NCBI RefSeq assembly: GCF_947493865.1
Contig: NZ_CANLTC010000001.1
Span: forward strand, 1 to 64,000
From: an uncultured Halomonas sp.
GTDB taxonomy: Bacteria > Pseudomonadota > Gammaproteobacteria > Pseudomonadales > Halomonadaceae
Reading direction: 5' to 3'
Length of the DNA stretch: 64,000 nucleotides
A model generated the notes under the pieces. That model had not been told where the DNA came from. It did not search any database and saw only the letters and a list, made by a program, of their open reading frames with translations. How positions within the stretch are numbered: the first letter of the stretch is position 1; each line of letters starts with the position of its first letter. Below, piece after piece: positions 1-7,751 of this stretch. Made by a program: the position numbers and the translations under genes.

Positions 1-153
1 TGGGTCTGGTTGGCGGCAGGCCGCCAGTTGCTCAGCCGGCTGACTAATCCGGCATGATTTTGTAAACACCCTCTTAGGCCAGCCTAACAAAAAGCGATAA
101 TCTCTTGTGCCACACTTAAGCGCTTCGCAAGGCAGGAATGCAAGGAGTACGAC

Positions 154-444
154 ATGACGATCCAACGCCCCAGCGCCACCCCCACGGTGCAACTGGACAA
201 CGACCGCGTGATCGTGACGCGCTGGGACTTTCCGCCCGGCGGGGAAACCGGCTGGCATCGCCATGAATACGACTATGTCGTGGTGCCCATGGCGGATGGT
301 GTCCTGAACCTAGAAACCCCGGAAGGCCCAAAGGAAGCGATCCTTTCCGCAGGCGTGTCCTACACCCGCTCGGCGGGCACCGAGCACAACGTCATCAATG
401 GCGGAAAAGAGGCATTTGCGTTTGTGGAGATAGAGCTTAAATAA
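154..444 (+). CDS. Small cupin-domain protein
   Basis: This 96-residue protein is a single small cupin barrel. The metal-binding cupin motif 1 is visible as GWHRHEYDY (about residues 31-39), and motif 2 is represented near residues 70-80 by the GTEHNVINGG stretch. A strong ribosome site (AAGGAG) sits seven bases before the ATG, so the start is secure. Small cupins of this kind bind a metal or a small ligand; the substrate cannot be read from the sequence. It converges on the LysR gene that follows, with only four bases between the two stops. No signal peptide or membrane segment is present, so it should be cytoplasmic. Family assignment is firm, function unknown. Confidence 0.85.
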   Translation: MTIQRPSATPTVQLDNDRVIVTRWDFPPGGETGWHRHEYDYVVVPMADGVLNLETPEGPKEAILSAGVSYTRSAGTEHNVINGGKEAFAFVEIELK

Positions 445-448
445 GAAA

Positions 449-1351
449 TCACCGCAGGCCGCGAAACGCATCCACCACATGACCGGCCAGCACCTCGCTG
501 GCCGAGCCTATATTGGCGCCATGAATCAACAGCACCTGATACTCGCCAAGCGAAGGTAGCCCGGCCTCATTTTTCAGTTCGCGCAACGGTCCGCGAACCA
601 TACTCTGAGGCAGGGGTGCTATCGCCAGATCCGCCAGCAGCGCCGCTTCCTGGCCTGCGCAGTTTTCACTGGTATAGGCAATGCGGTATGCCAAGCCGCT
701 ACGATCCAGTGCGGAAAGCGCCATGGTGCGCCAAGCGCAGCCTTGGTTAGCCAGTGCCAAGGGGAGCGGTGAACGCTGCGCTGCGACACCGCCCTCGAGG
801 CAGGCCCAAACCAGCGGCTCGGTATGCACGATCTCGCCACGCTCAGAGTCCACGCCTTGATTACCCGAGGTTACCAGCACCAGATCAAGCTCTCCTTCAT
901 TCAGCCGCCTCAGCATATCGATACTGCGCCCAACCACCACATCCACCTGCACCGCCGGGTGGGAACGGGCGAATTTCGCCAACACCCCAGGCAGGATGCG
1001 GGACCCCACATCGTCGGGCGTGCCGAAACGCACCGTGCCTTCCAGCGAAGGCGCGAGAAATTGAGTGACCGCTTCCTCGTTGAGCTTGAGCAAGCGACGC
1101 CCGTAACTCAGCAGCACCTCCCCTTCCGGCGTCAGTCTCACCCGCCGCGCCTCCCGCAGAAACAGGCGTTGCCCCAGGATTTCTTCCAGTCGCTTGATCT
1201 GCATGCTCAAGGCAGAGGGGGTACGGAAGACCTGTTCGGCGGCGCGGGTGAAGCTGCCGCTTTCGGCGATCACGACGAAGGTGCGCAATACCTCCGTATC
1301 CAATAGCGGCAAGGCACTGTTTCGAATCGGTGCTGCAGTAGGAAGTGTCAT
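449..1351 (-). CDS. LysR-family transcriptional regulator
   Basis: A 300-residue LysR-type regulator. The N-terminal winged helix-turn-helix is clear (residues about 15-75, with FVVIAESGSFTRAAEQVF and the SALSMQIKRLEEILG recognition region), followed by a periplasmic-binding-protein-like effector domain. I choose the ATG at 1351 because the ribosome site GGTGAG lies just before it; a GTG at 1360 would sit on top of that site. The target is unknown. LysR genes usually control a divergent neighbour, which here would be the small DUF1127 gene at 1516, but nothing in the sequence proves this. The gene converges with the cupin gene. Confidence 0.9.
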   Translation of the reverse strand: MTLPTAAPIRNSALPLLDTEVLRTFVVIAESGSFTRAAEQVFRTPSALSMQIKRLEEILGQRLFLREARRVRLTPEGEVLLSYGRRLLKLNEEAVTQFLAPSLEGTVRFGTPDDVGSRILPGVLAKFARSHPAVQVDVVVGRSIDMLRRLNEGELDLVLVTSGNQGVDSERGEIVHTEPLVWACLEGGVAAQRSPLPLALANQGCAWRTMALSALDRSGLAYRIAYTSENCAGQEAALLADLAIAPLPQSMVRGPLRELKNEAGLPSLGEYQVLLIHGANIGSASEVLAGHVVDAFRGLR

Positions 1352-1515
1352 ACCACTCACCTTTCAGTTTTTCTTAAAGGTAAATGTAGTTCTTTTCGTT
1401 TGATTGAACAAACAACCAGGACCATGGTGATATCCGAGGTCGCGACCCTCATCGATTCCACAACCCTATAAAGGTGGCCAGCGCCGCTCAATGGCCGCTA
1501 TCCGGAGGTGTCGTC

Positions 1516-1863
1516 ATGTCCAACCTCAAGCAACTTCATTCCGTGCAATGCGAAGTGAAAACACCACTTAACGAGCCATCGATCCCCAGGCCACCGATGC
1601 CGGATTTCTATATGCCCGCCATGCCGCCCATGGGGCTGATCAACGCCATCGAGAATTGGGTCAAAGCCTTGTTTCGCCGTCGATGCTTTCGTCAGCGTTT
1701 CCTGCCGCTTCTCGGCTACGATGATCATATCCTCGAGGATATGGGCCACAACCGAGAAGATATCGAATGAGCATCGTGTCTGCCCTTGTGGGAGGATGCC
1801 TTTCAGGCGCTGCAACGCCGCAGAGACCAACGCCAGGAAAAACAACAACGTTCATGTCAGTGA
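1516..1863 (+). pseudogene. DUF1127 (YjiS-like) protein interrupted by an in-frame TGA
   Basis: The ATG at 1516 follows a good GGAGGTG ribosome site. Residues 51-84 read as the C-terminal DUF1127 motif (arginine-rich RRRCFRQRFLPLLGYDDHIL then LEDMGHNREDIE). The reading frame stops at a TGA at 1768-1770. The same frame then continues for 30 more codons as ASCLPLWEDAFQALQRRRDQ and onward to a TGA at 1861. In DUF1127 proteins the residue after the RED-I/V motif is commonly tryptophan, so a single TGG to TGA change is the simplest explanation. The product is either an 84-residue truncated protein or, with readthrough, 115 residues. DUF1127 proteins are small, basic and often stress-related; some bind RNA. 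Confidence 0.7.
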
Positions 1864-2078
1864 ATGAAAAAACGACTAACGCGGGGATAGCTCTGAACAA
1901 AAGCACACCGCTTTCCACACCGCTATCTACTTCAATGTGGCTCCGCGTCGCGCTGGAGCTATTCCTGCTGCTGTGGTCGCTGGGGTTTCCGGTGGCAAAG
2001 GGCGGCACGAGCTATGTCGATCCCATCATCTTCCTGGCGCTTGCTCTGGTGAGTCCAAGGCGCCAGCTCAACCGCTGA
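1854..2078 (+). CDS. Small hypothetical membrane protein
   Basis: A 74-residue open frame beginning with an ATG that overlaps the end of the extended DUF1127 frame. The first 24 residues are polar and rich in Ser/Thr/Pro. They are followed by two short hydrophobic stretches (MWLRVALELFLLLWSLGF and VDPIIFLALALV) that could form a hairpin in the membrane, ending in a short basic tail. I recognise no family. The longer version starting at 1767 only adds residues encoded by the DUF1127 tail in another frame, so it is less likely. No clear ribosome site is visible. It may be real, but codon evidence is weak. Confidence 0.35.
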   Translation: MSVNEKTTNAGIALNKSTPLSTPLSTSMWLRVALELFLLLWSLGFPVAKGGTSYVDPIIFLALALVSPRRQLNR

Positions 2079-2102
2079 ACCGTGCCTGCCCCAGGCGTTA
2101 AA

Positions 2103-2357
2103 TCAGTAGTGATAGCGGAGTTGCGCAATAAGGAGGGCGTCATCCGTGACTTTGTAAACGATCCTATGCGCATCGGTGATTCGGCGAGACCAATAACCAG
2201 CCAGGCCGTGTTTGAGTGGCTCCGGCTTGCCAACTCCTTCAAATGGAGTGCGCTGAATCTCTTTGATCAGTTGGTTGATTCTTCGAATCACCTTTTTGTC
2301 GGTTTTCTGCCAGTACAGATAATCTTCCCAGGCGTGTTCCGAAAACGTGAGTTTCAT
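2103..2357 (-). CDS. yoeB: YoeB-family toxin (ribosome-dependent mRNA endonuclease)
   Basis: An 84-residue protein matching YoeB in length and sequence over its whole span, opening MKLTFSEHAWEDYLYWQ and ending AQLRYHY. YoeB folds like RelE and cleaves mRNA in the ribosomal A site; the family's catalytic His83 and Tyr84 are the last two residues here, and the PEPLKHGLAGYWSRRI region is conserved. It is the second gene of a toxin-antitoxin operon: its ATG overlaps the stop of the antitoxin gene by four bases (ATGA), which indicates translational coupling. The toxin looks intact, so the module should be active. Antitoxin and toxin together would repress their own promoter. Confidence 0.93.
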   Translation of the reverse strand: MKLTFSEHAWEDYLYWQKTDKKVIRRINQLIKEIQRTPFEGVGKPEPLKHGLAGYWSRRITDAHRIVYKVTDDALLIAQLRYHY

Positions 2358-2605
2358 TCAATCAGTTCTCGCTCCTGACCCTCGCCTCGCTCCAACTGGC
2401 CAACGGATTCGAGAAGCCGACGTGCATTTTTAGGGGACCGTAGCAGGTAAGCGCTTTCTTGAAGCGCCTCATAATCTTCCAATGACATCATGACCACGGA
2501 GGACGCTTTGCTTCTGGTGATGATGATAGGGGCATGATCTTCACAAACCTGCTCCATGGTTTTTGCCAGGTTGGTGCGAGCAGCCGTATAGCTGATGGTG
2601 TCCAT
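2354..2605 (-). CDS. yefM: YefM-family antitoxin (Phd/YefM)
   Basis: An 83-residue antitoxin. The N-terminal half carries the Phd/YefM DNA-binding fold (MDTISYTAARTNLAKTMEQ, then PIIITRSKASSVVMMSLEDY), and the C-terminal half (ESAYLLRSPKNARRLLES) is the toxin-neutralising tail typical of YefM. The start at 2605 is chosen because a GGAG ribosome site lies seven bases upstream; a longer frame to 2680 would run through the promoter and operator. The product binds YoeB and represses the operon, and its degradation under stress frees the toxin. Confidence 0.93.
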   Translation of the reverse strand: MDTISYTAARTNLAKTMEQVCEDHAPIIITRSKASSVVMMSLEDYEALQESAYLLRSPKNARRLLESVGQLERGEGQERELIE

Positions 2606-2627
2606 AAAATGCTCCAGTTCAAATTTA

Positions 2628-2648
2628 TGTACATGTACAGAATATAGT
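2628..2648 (-). promoter_or_regulatory. yefM-yoeB operator and -10 region
   Basis: Two head-to-tail copies of the hexamer TGTACA (2628-2633 and 2634-2639) form a 12-bp palindrome directly upstream of yefM. TGTACA repeats are the established recognition element of the YefM-YoeB repressor in Escherichia coli. On the minus strand an AT-rich TATATT, readable as a -10 element, lies immediately next to it, so bound repressor would cover the promoter. The match to the known element is read directly from the sequence; function in this organism is inferred. Confidence 0.7.
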
Positions 2649-2685
2649 ACTACTCGAGATTCAACAATCAGCCCTTTCAAACACG

Positions 2686-3345
2686 TTAACTCAGCAGCAG
2701 CATGCCCTGCTCGATATCCGCACTGATCGCCTGGCAGAACGCCTCACAATCGCCGTTCGACAATGCCTGGGTAATCTCGCGGTGATGGTCGTCAGCGATA
2801 GTGGAAGCCCCCCAGCGGGTACAGATATAGCGCATGCTCGGTCCGTATTGCAGCCAGAGAATCTCGATCAGCGGCAGAAGCACCTGGGAATTACTGCGTC
2901 GATAGATCAGAAAATGAAACTGGTAGTTGCCGCGCATGTAGCGAACGATATCGCCCTGAGCGATGGCGCCGTTGATCTGCTCATCGATGCGTTTCAGCTC
3001 ATCGATATCGGTTGCGGTGATATGGGCGAAGGCCTGACGCGAAACCTCGGTTTCCAGGTTCTTGCGCGCGTACAACACTTCCTCAAAGCGTTCGCGGCTC
3101 AACTCGGGCACGATGATCTTGCGGCTATCGGAAAACACCAGCGCCCCCTCGGTGACCAGCCAGCGCAAGGCCTCCCGGGCCGGCATGGCGCTGGTGCCGT
3201 ATTCCGCGGCAATACGTCGAATCGAAATCACCTCGCCCGGGGTAAAGTCCCCTTCACACATCCGCGTGCGTAGCGCTTGATGCAAACGCGTCGAGGCGGT
3301 ATCCGGCGAGAAAGCGGCTCGTCTGCCAGTCAGTTGCGTGACCAT
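2686..3345 (-). CDS. GntR-family regulator with FCD ligand domain
   Basis: A 219-residue regulator of the FadR branch of the GntR family. The winged helix-turn-helix lies at about residues 20-88 (TRLHQALRTRMCEGDFTPGE, then IRRIAAEYGTSAMPAREALR), and the rest is an all-helical FCD ligand-binding domain. It is divergent from the amine-oxidase gene at 3515. The 169 bases between them carry two copies of a 10-bp palindrome that fits a GntR half-site (see 3451-3474). I infer that it represses the downstream amine-catabolism genes until an amine or organic-acid inducer binds. The ligand cannot be named from sequence. Confidence 0.9.
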   Translation of the reverse strand: MVTQLTGRRAAFSPDTASTRLHQALRTRMCEGDFTPGEVISIRRIAAEYGTSAMPAREALRWLVTEGALVFSDSRKIIVPELSRERFEEVLYARKNLETEVSRQAFAHITATDIDELKRIDEQINGAIAQGDIVRYMRGNYQFHFLIYRRSNSQVLLPLIEILWLQYGPSMRYICTRWGASTIADDHHREITQALSNGDCEAFCQAISADIEQGMLLLS

Positions 3346-3450
3346 GTTGCGCTGTCGGCCTCTCTATTATTCCTATCTGAATTGAAAGCATATCTCAGCG
3401 CGGCTTGTGGGTGACAATCCTAACTTGTCGCTGTTGTAAGCCTCTGCTAG

Positions 3451-3474
3451 TGTGATCACACACATGTGATCACA
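3451..3474. promoter_or_regulatory. Tandem palindromes, probable GntR operator
   Basis: The perfect 10-bp palindrome TGTGATCACA occurs twice, at 3451-3460 and 3465-3474, with CACA between them, so the centres are 14 bp apart. The pair lies 41 bp before the ATG of the oxidase at 3515 and 106 bp from the GntR start. Palindromes of this kind are typical operators for FadR-type GntR proteins, and the divergent layout supports autoregulation plus control of the operon. The core also resembles half of a CRP site, which is an alternative reading. Confidence 0.6.
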
Positions 3475-3514
3475 GCATCCAATCATACTATCTGAAACCA
3501 CGCAGGGAGACGTC

Positions 3515-4804
3515 ATGCCCGAGCCACGCAGCGCTTCCTATTACACTGCCACGATCACCGAAGAATCCGACTATCCTCGATTGGAAGGCGAACATCGTGT
3601 GGATGTCGCCATCGTCGGTGGCGGTTTCACCGGCGTGGCTACGGCGGTGGAACTTGCCGAACGCGGCTATCGGGTGGCCGTCATCGAGGCGCACAAGATC
3701 GGTTGGGGGGCCAGCGGACGCAATGGCGGCCAGGTCACCGGCAGCCTGTCCGGTCAGGACGCCATGACCAAGCAGATGCGCAACACCTTGGGCAATCAGG
3801 CCCGGGAGTTCGTCTGGAACCTGCGCTGGCGCGGCCACCGGATCATCAAGCAGCGCGTCGAGAAATACGCTATTGCCTGCGATCTCAAGCACGGCCATTT
3901 GCAGGCGGCTTACAAGCCAAGCCACGTGAAGGAGTTGAAACAGGATTTCGAGGAATCGCAGCATCACGCGATCGGCGAATACGTCCACTGGCTGGAGGCC
4001 GACGAGGTGCGTCAGGTCGTCGGCACCGAGCTTTATCACGGCGCCATTCGCAACGACTACAACATGCACCTGCACCCGCTCAATCTGTGTCTAGGCGAGG
4101 CCCGCGCCGCAGCAGGCCTGGGCGCACTGATCTTCGAAGGCTCGCCGGTCATCGATATCCAGCATGGCGACACGCCGGTCGTGGTCGGCGAGCAGGGGCG
4201 CGTCACGGCGAATAGTGTGATTCTCGCGGGTAACGCCTACCACCGGCTCGAACGCAAGCGACTCAGCGGCAAGCTGTTCCCGGCGGCCTTGGGTATCGTC
4301 ACCACCGCGCCGCTGGATCAGGACACCGCCTTGGCGATCAATCCGGATGATCTGGCTGTCTACGATACCCGCTTCGTGCTCGACTACTACCGCCTGACCG
4401 CGGACAAACGCCTGCTGTTCGGCGGCGGCGCCAACTACTCCGGCCGCGACTCTCAGGATATCGCCGGGGAGCTGCGTCCACGCCTCGAGCACACCTTCCC
4501 CCAGCTCAAGGGCGTGGATATCGACTTTCAATGGCAAGGCATGGCGGGCATCGTCATCAACCGAATCCCGCAGCTGGGCAAGCTCTCCGACAACGTCTAC
4601 TACGCCCAGGGCTACTCCGGTCACGGCATCGCCACCTCGCATATCATCGGCGAGATCATGGCCAATGCGGTCAGCGGCAGCCTGGAGGAATTCGATACTT
4701 TCGCCAAGGTGAAGCATATGCGCATTCCGCTCAACGACCGACTGGGTAACACGCTGCTGGCGGCCGGCATGTGGTATTACCAGTTGCTCGAAAAACTGCG
4801 TTGA
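3515..4804 (+). CDS. FAD-dependent amine oxidase, PuuB-like
   Basis: A 429-residue DAO-family flavoprotein resembling gamma-glutamylputrescine oxidase. The FAD ADP-binding Rossmann motif is at residues 30-57 (VDVAIVGGGFTGVATAVELA), followed by the WGASGRNGGQ segment typical of this branch. The C-terminal FAD contact appears as YYAQGYSGHGIATSHIIGE. Such enzymes oxidise a secondary or primary amine to an aldehyde, with hydrogen peroxide and ammonia or an amine as products. The start follows an AGGGAGA ribosome site. It is the first gene of a same-strand run with an antiporter, a second DAO enzyme, an acetylpolyamine amidohydrolase-like enzyme and a permease, which points to polyamine or related amine catabolism. 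The exact substrate is not readable. Confidence 0.85.
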   Translation: MPEPRSASYYTATITEESDYPRLEGEHRVDVAIVGGGFTGVATAVELAERGYRVAVIEAHKIGWGASGRNGGQVTGSLSGQDAMTKQMRNTLGNQAREFVWNLRWRGHRIIKQRVEKYAIACDLKHGHLQAAYKPSHVKELKQDFEESQHHAIGEYVHWLEADEVRQVVGTELYHGAIRNDYNMHLHPLNLCLGEARAAAGLGALIFEGSPVIDIQHGDTPVVVGEQGRVTANSVILAGNAYHRLERKRLSGKLFPAALGIVTTAPLDQDTALAINPDDLAVYDTRFVLDYYRLTADKRLLFGGGANYSGRDSQDIAGELRPRLEHTFPQLKGVDIDFQWQGMAGIVINRIPQLGKLSDNVYYAQGYSGHGIATSHIIGEIMANAVSGSLEEFDTFAKVKHMRIPLNDRLGNTLLAAGMWYYQLLEKLR

Positions 4805-4888
4805 GGAAACACTGAATAAATGGCTGCACGTACGAATCACTGAACTCAACCCGAATGCACAACAACAAGATGCTCGAGGTGATATACG

Positions 4889-6256
4889 ATGGACATCAAC
4901 GGCCCCCTGGTGCTGCTCCCCACCACAATCGTGCTGGTACTCGCCCTATGGACACGGCGCGCGCTTGAACCACTCGTCTTCGGCGCCTTCGTCGGCACCT
5001 TGATGATCGACCCCGGCAACGCCTTGAGCAGTCTCTCCGAGAACCTGCTGGAGGTAATGACCGACGAAGACGTCGCCTGGGTCATCATCGTCTGTGGACT
5101 GATGGGCAGCATCATCGCCCTTCTGCTCAAGTCCGGCTCCTCCAAGGCGTTCGCCAACAGCCTGATGCGCTACACCACCAACAAGCCTCGTGCGCTGATG
5201 GGGTGCTGGTTCATGGGCATCATTCTGTTCGTGGACGATTACCTGAATTCGCTGGCCGTCGGCACCTCGATGCGCAAGGTGACGGACCGCTTCAAGACCT
5301 CTCGCGAGATGCTGGCCTACGTGATCGACTCCACGGCAGCGCCGATCAGCGTGCTGATCCCGATCTCGACCTGGGCGGTATTCTTTGGTGCCTTGATCGA
5401 GAAAAACGGCATCGCCGAGGATGGCCAGGGCATCTGGACTTACATCCAGGCCATTCCCTACATGTTCTATCCCTGGATTGCCGTGATTCTGGTGCCGCTT
5501 TTCATCTTTCGCTGGATTCCCGCCTTCGGCCCCATGAAGAAGGCGGAGCAGCGCGCCGAGGAAACCGGGCAGTGCGTTCCTCCGGGCGCGGAACATATCG
5601 ACGCCGAAATCGGCCATCTCGAGGCGGACAGCGATCAGACAAAAGGCACCATCTGGACGTTTCTGCTGCCCATGGCGTCCCTGGCTTTCTTCACCTGGTG
5701 GTTCGATCTGGATTTCCTGATGGGGATCTTCGTTACCCTGGCGGGCATGATCGTGGCTTTCATCGCCCTGAAGAAGCTTTCCCCCCATCAGACCTTCGAT
5801 AATATTCTGGAAGGTTTCAAATCAATGATCGATGCCCTGGCGGTGCTGGTGGCGGCTTTCCTGTTCAACGAGGTCAACACCGATCTTGGCCTTGCCGACT
5901 ACGTCATCAACACCGTTCAGCCGCTGATCAACGCCCAGATGCTGCCTTTCATCATCTTCACCATCATGGGCTTCGTCTCCTTTGCCACCGGTTCTAACTG
6001 GGGCGTGTTCGTCATCATTCTGCCCATCGTCAGCGTGCTGGGCCAGAACCTGGGGGCCGACATGATCCTGGTGATCGGCGCCACCCTCTCCGCCAGCACT
6101 TTCGGCAGCCACGCCTGCTTTTACTCGGATGCCACGGTTCTGACCGCCCAGGCCAGCGGCTGCACGCCCTTCCAGCACGCCTTCACCCAGTTGCCCTACG
6201 CCGCCGTGGCCGGCTGTATCGCTGCGGTGGGATATTTGATACTGGGATACATGTGA
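4889..6256 (+). CDS. NhaC-family Na+/H+ antiporter-like transporter
   Basis: A 455-residue polytopic membrane protein of the NhaC/ArsB-CitT superfamily. It has about ten or eleven hydrophobic segments and conserved features of the NhaC branch, including GCWFMGIILFVDDYLNSLAV (about 109-128), the IDSTAAPISVLIPISTW loop, and the FATGSNWGVFVIILPIV segment. Members exchange Na+ or amino acids for protons. A GAGGTG ribosome site sits eight bases before the ATG. It lies between two FAD amine oxidases, so it may import the amine substrate or export a product rather than act only in pH homeostasis; that is inference. Confidence 0.8.
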   Translation: MDINGPLVLLPTTIVLVLALWTRRALEPLVFGAFVGTLMIDPGNALSSLSENLLEVMTDEDVAWVIIVCGLMGSIIALLLKSGSSKAFANSLMRYTTNKPRALMGCWFMGIILFVDDYLNSLAVGTSMRKVTDRFKTSREMLAYVIDSTAAPISVLIPISTWAVFFGALIEKNGIAEDGQGIWTYIQAIPYMFYPWIAVILVPLFIFRWIPAFGPMKKAEQRAEETGQCVPPGAEHIDAEIGHLEADSDQTKGTIWTFLLPMASLAFFTWWFDLDFLMGIFVTLAGMIVAFIALKKLSPHQTFDNILEGFKSMIDALAVLVAAFLFNEVNTDLGLADYVINTVQPLINAQMLPFIIFTIMGFVSFATGSNWGVFVIILPIVSVLGQNLGADMILVIGATLSASTFGSHACFYSDATVLTAQASGCTPFQHAFTQLPYAAVAGCIAAVGYLILGYM

Positions 6257-6296
6257 TTCTGAATAAATGCCTGCGCGGACTTGTCAAGGTGGCAGT

Positions 6297-7706
6297 ATGC
6301 AATCGGACATGCAGCATAATTTCTGGGCCTCTACCGTCGCCGAACGGCCCGAGCAGCGGCCGCGTTTGGAGGCGAACACTCAGGCCGACGTGGCCATCAT
6401 CGGCGCTGGCTTCACGGGATTGTGGACCGCCTACTACCTGAAAATGCACGCGCCCCATCTGGCTATCGTCGTGCTGGAAGCCGAGCGTGTCGGTCATGGC
6501 GCCTCCGGGCGTAACGGCGGCTGGGTAGTGGGCAATCTTGCCGGCCTGGAGCGCCATGTCGGCAAGCTGCCGATGGAACAGCGGCGCGAATGCTGCCAGG
6601 TGCTGGCGGACAACGTCGATGAAATCGGCCAGGTGCTGGAACGTGAGAGTATCGCCGCCGACTTCAACAAGGGCGGTGCGATCTATGCTGCGGCACGCTA
6701 TCCGGATCAGATCGCCATTCAGAAAGACTACCTGGCGCACCTTCATGCGCTCGGCCACGACGAAGCGAATTGCTCCTGGCTGGATGCCGACCAATTGGCG
6801 GAAAAGGCGCGTTTCCGAAACGGCTACGGCGGCATCTATCACCGTCAGGTCGCGACGGTAAATCCTGCCAAATTGGTTGCTGGTTTGGCCGAGACGGTCG
6901 AACGTCTAGGCGTGACGATTCACGAACACAGCCGGGCAACGACGATTAGCGATCACACGATCAACACCCACCATGGCAGTGTTGAAGCCCGCAATATCGT
7001 CTGTGCTACCGAGGGCTATGCCGACGATTTTTACGACTTTAGAAAACATGTCATTCCGGTGCAGAGTCTGGTGATCGCCACCGAACCGCTAACTGACGAT
7101 GTGTGGCAGGAGATCGGCATGGCCGAACGCCCTGCCTTCGCCGATGCCAGCCGCCTGATCAACTATGGGCACCGCAGCGCCGATGGACGACTCGTGTTCG
7201 GCGCCCGGGGCAGCTACGCCTTTGGCGGCAAATCCAAGCACTCCATGGCCATTTCCCCGGAAGATATTCGCCTGCGCCACGATCTGCTGGCGGATCTGTT
7301 CCCCGTGCTAAAGGACGTGAGAATAAGCCACGGCTGGGGCGGCTCCCTGGGACTATCACGTAATTTCCGCCCCCATGGGATTCTTGATCGTGAAAGCGGC
7401 ATCGCCACTGCCGGCGGCTATGCCGGTGAGGGTGTCGCCGCCGCACACCTGTTCGGCAGGACCCTGGCCGACCTGATTCTCGAACGTGACTCTCGATTGG
7501 CAAGCATGCCTTGGGCCTTTGCCAACGTAAGCCATCGCCATTTGATCAAACGCTGGGAACCCGAACCGCTACGCTGGCTTACCGCTCAGGCAATTACCTA
7601 TAGCTATGCAGGCGAGGAAGCGCTGATGAAACGCAACAAGCCGGCACCTCTGATCAAGCCGGCCTTGATGAAAGCGAACGATTTTTTTGCGTCGCTTATT
7701 GAGTAA
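6297..7706 (+). CDS. Second FAD-dependent amine oxidase (DAO family)
   Basis: A 469-residue flavoprotein homologous to the oxidase at 3515. The Rossmann motif is near residues 28-55 (ADVAIIGAGFTGLWTAYYL), then GHGASGRNGGWVVG, and the C-terminal FAD motif is near GIATAGGYAGEGVAAAHLFG. I start at the ATG at 6297, which has an AAGGTGG ribosome site; an upstream ATG at 6267 lacks one. It sits 40 bases after the antiporter and about 45 before the deacetylase-family gene, consistent with one transcript. Having two related oxidases in one operon suggests sequential or parallel oxidation of different amines. Gamma-glutamylputrescine oxidase and N-methyl amino acid oxidases are the closest known roles. 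Confidence 0.85.
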   Translation: MQSDMQHNFWASTVAERPEQRPRLEANTQADVAIIGAGFTGLWTAYYLKMHAPHLAIVVLEAERVGHGASGRNGGWVVGNLAGLERHVGKLPMEQRRECCQVLADNVDEIGQVLERESIAADFNKGGAIYAAARYPDQIAIQKDYLAHLHALGHDEANCSWLDADQLAEKARFRNGYGGIYHRQVATVNPAKLVAGLAETVERLGVTIHEHSRATTISDHTINTHHGSVEARNIVCATEGYADDFYDFRKHVIPVQSLVIATEPLTDDVWQEIGMAERPAFADASRLINYGHRSADGRLVFGARGSYAFGGKSKHSMAISPEDIRLRHDLLADLFPVLKDVRISHGWGGSLGLSRNFRPHGILDRESGIATAGGYAGEGVAAAHLFGRTLADLILERDSRLASMPWAFANVSHRHLIKRWEPEPLRWLTAQAITYSYAGEEALMKRNKPAPLIKPALMKANDFFASLIE

Positions 7707-7751
7707 ATAGCTGGCTTAATTGTTAAATCCCTGAATAAAAAAGGAAAGATC

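Noticed and set aside
1..30. Terminator of a gene left of the window
   Set aside because: A TGGCGG/CCGCCA stem is present but there is no T tract and no upstream gene can be seen.
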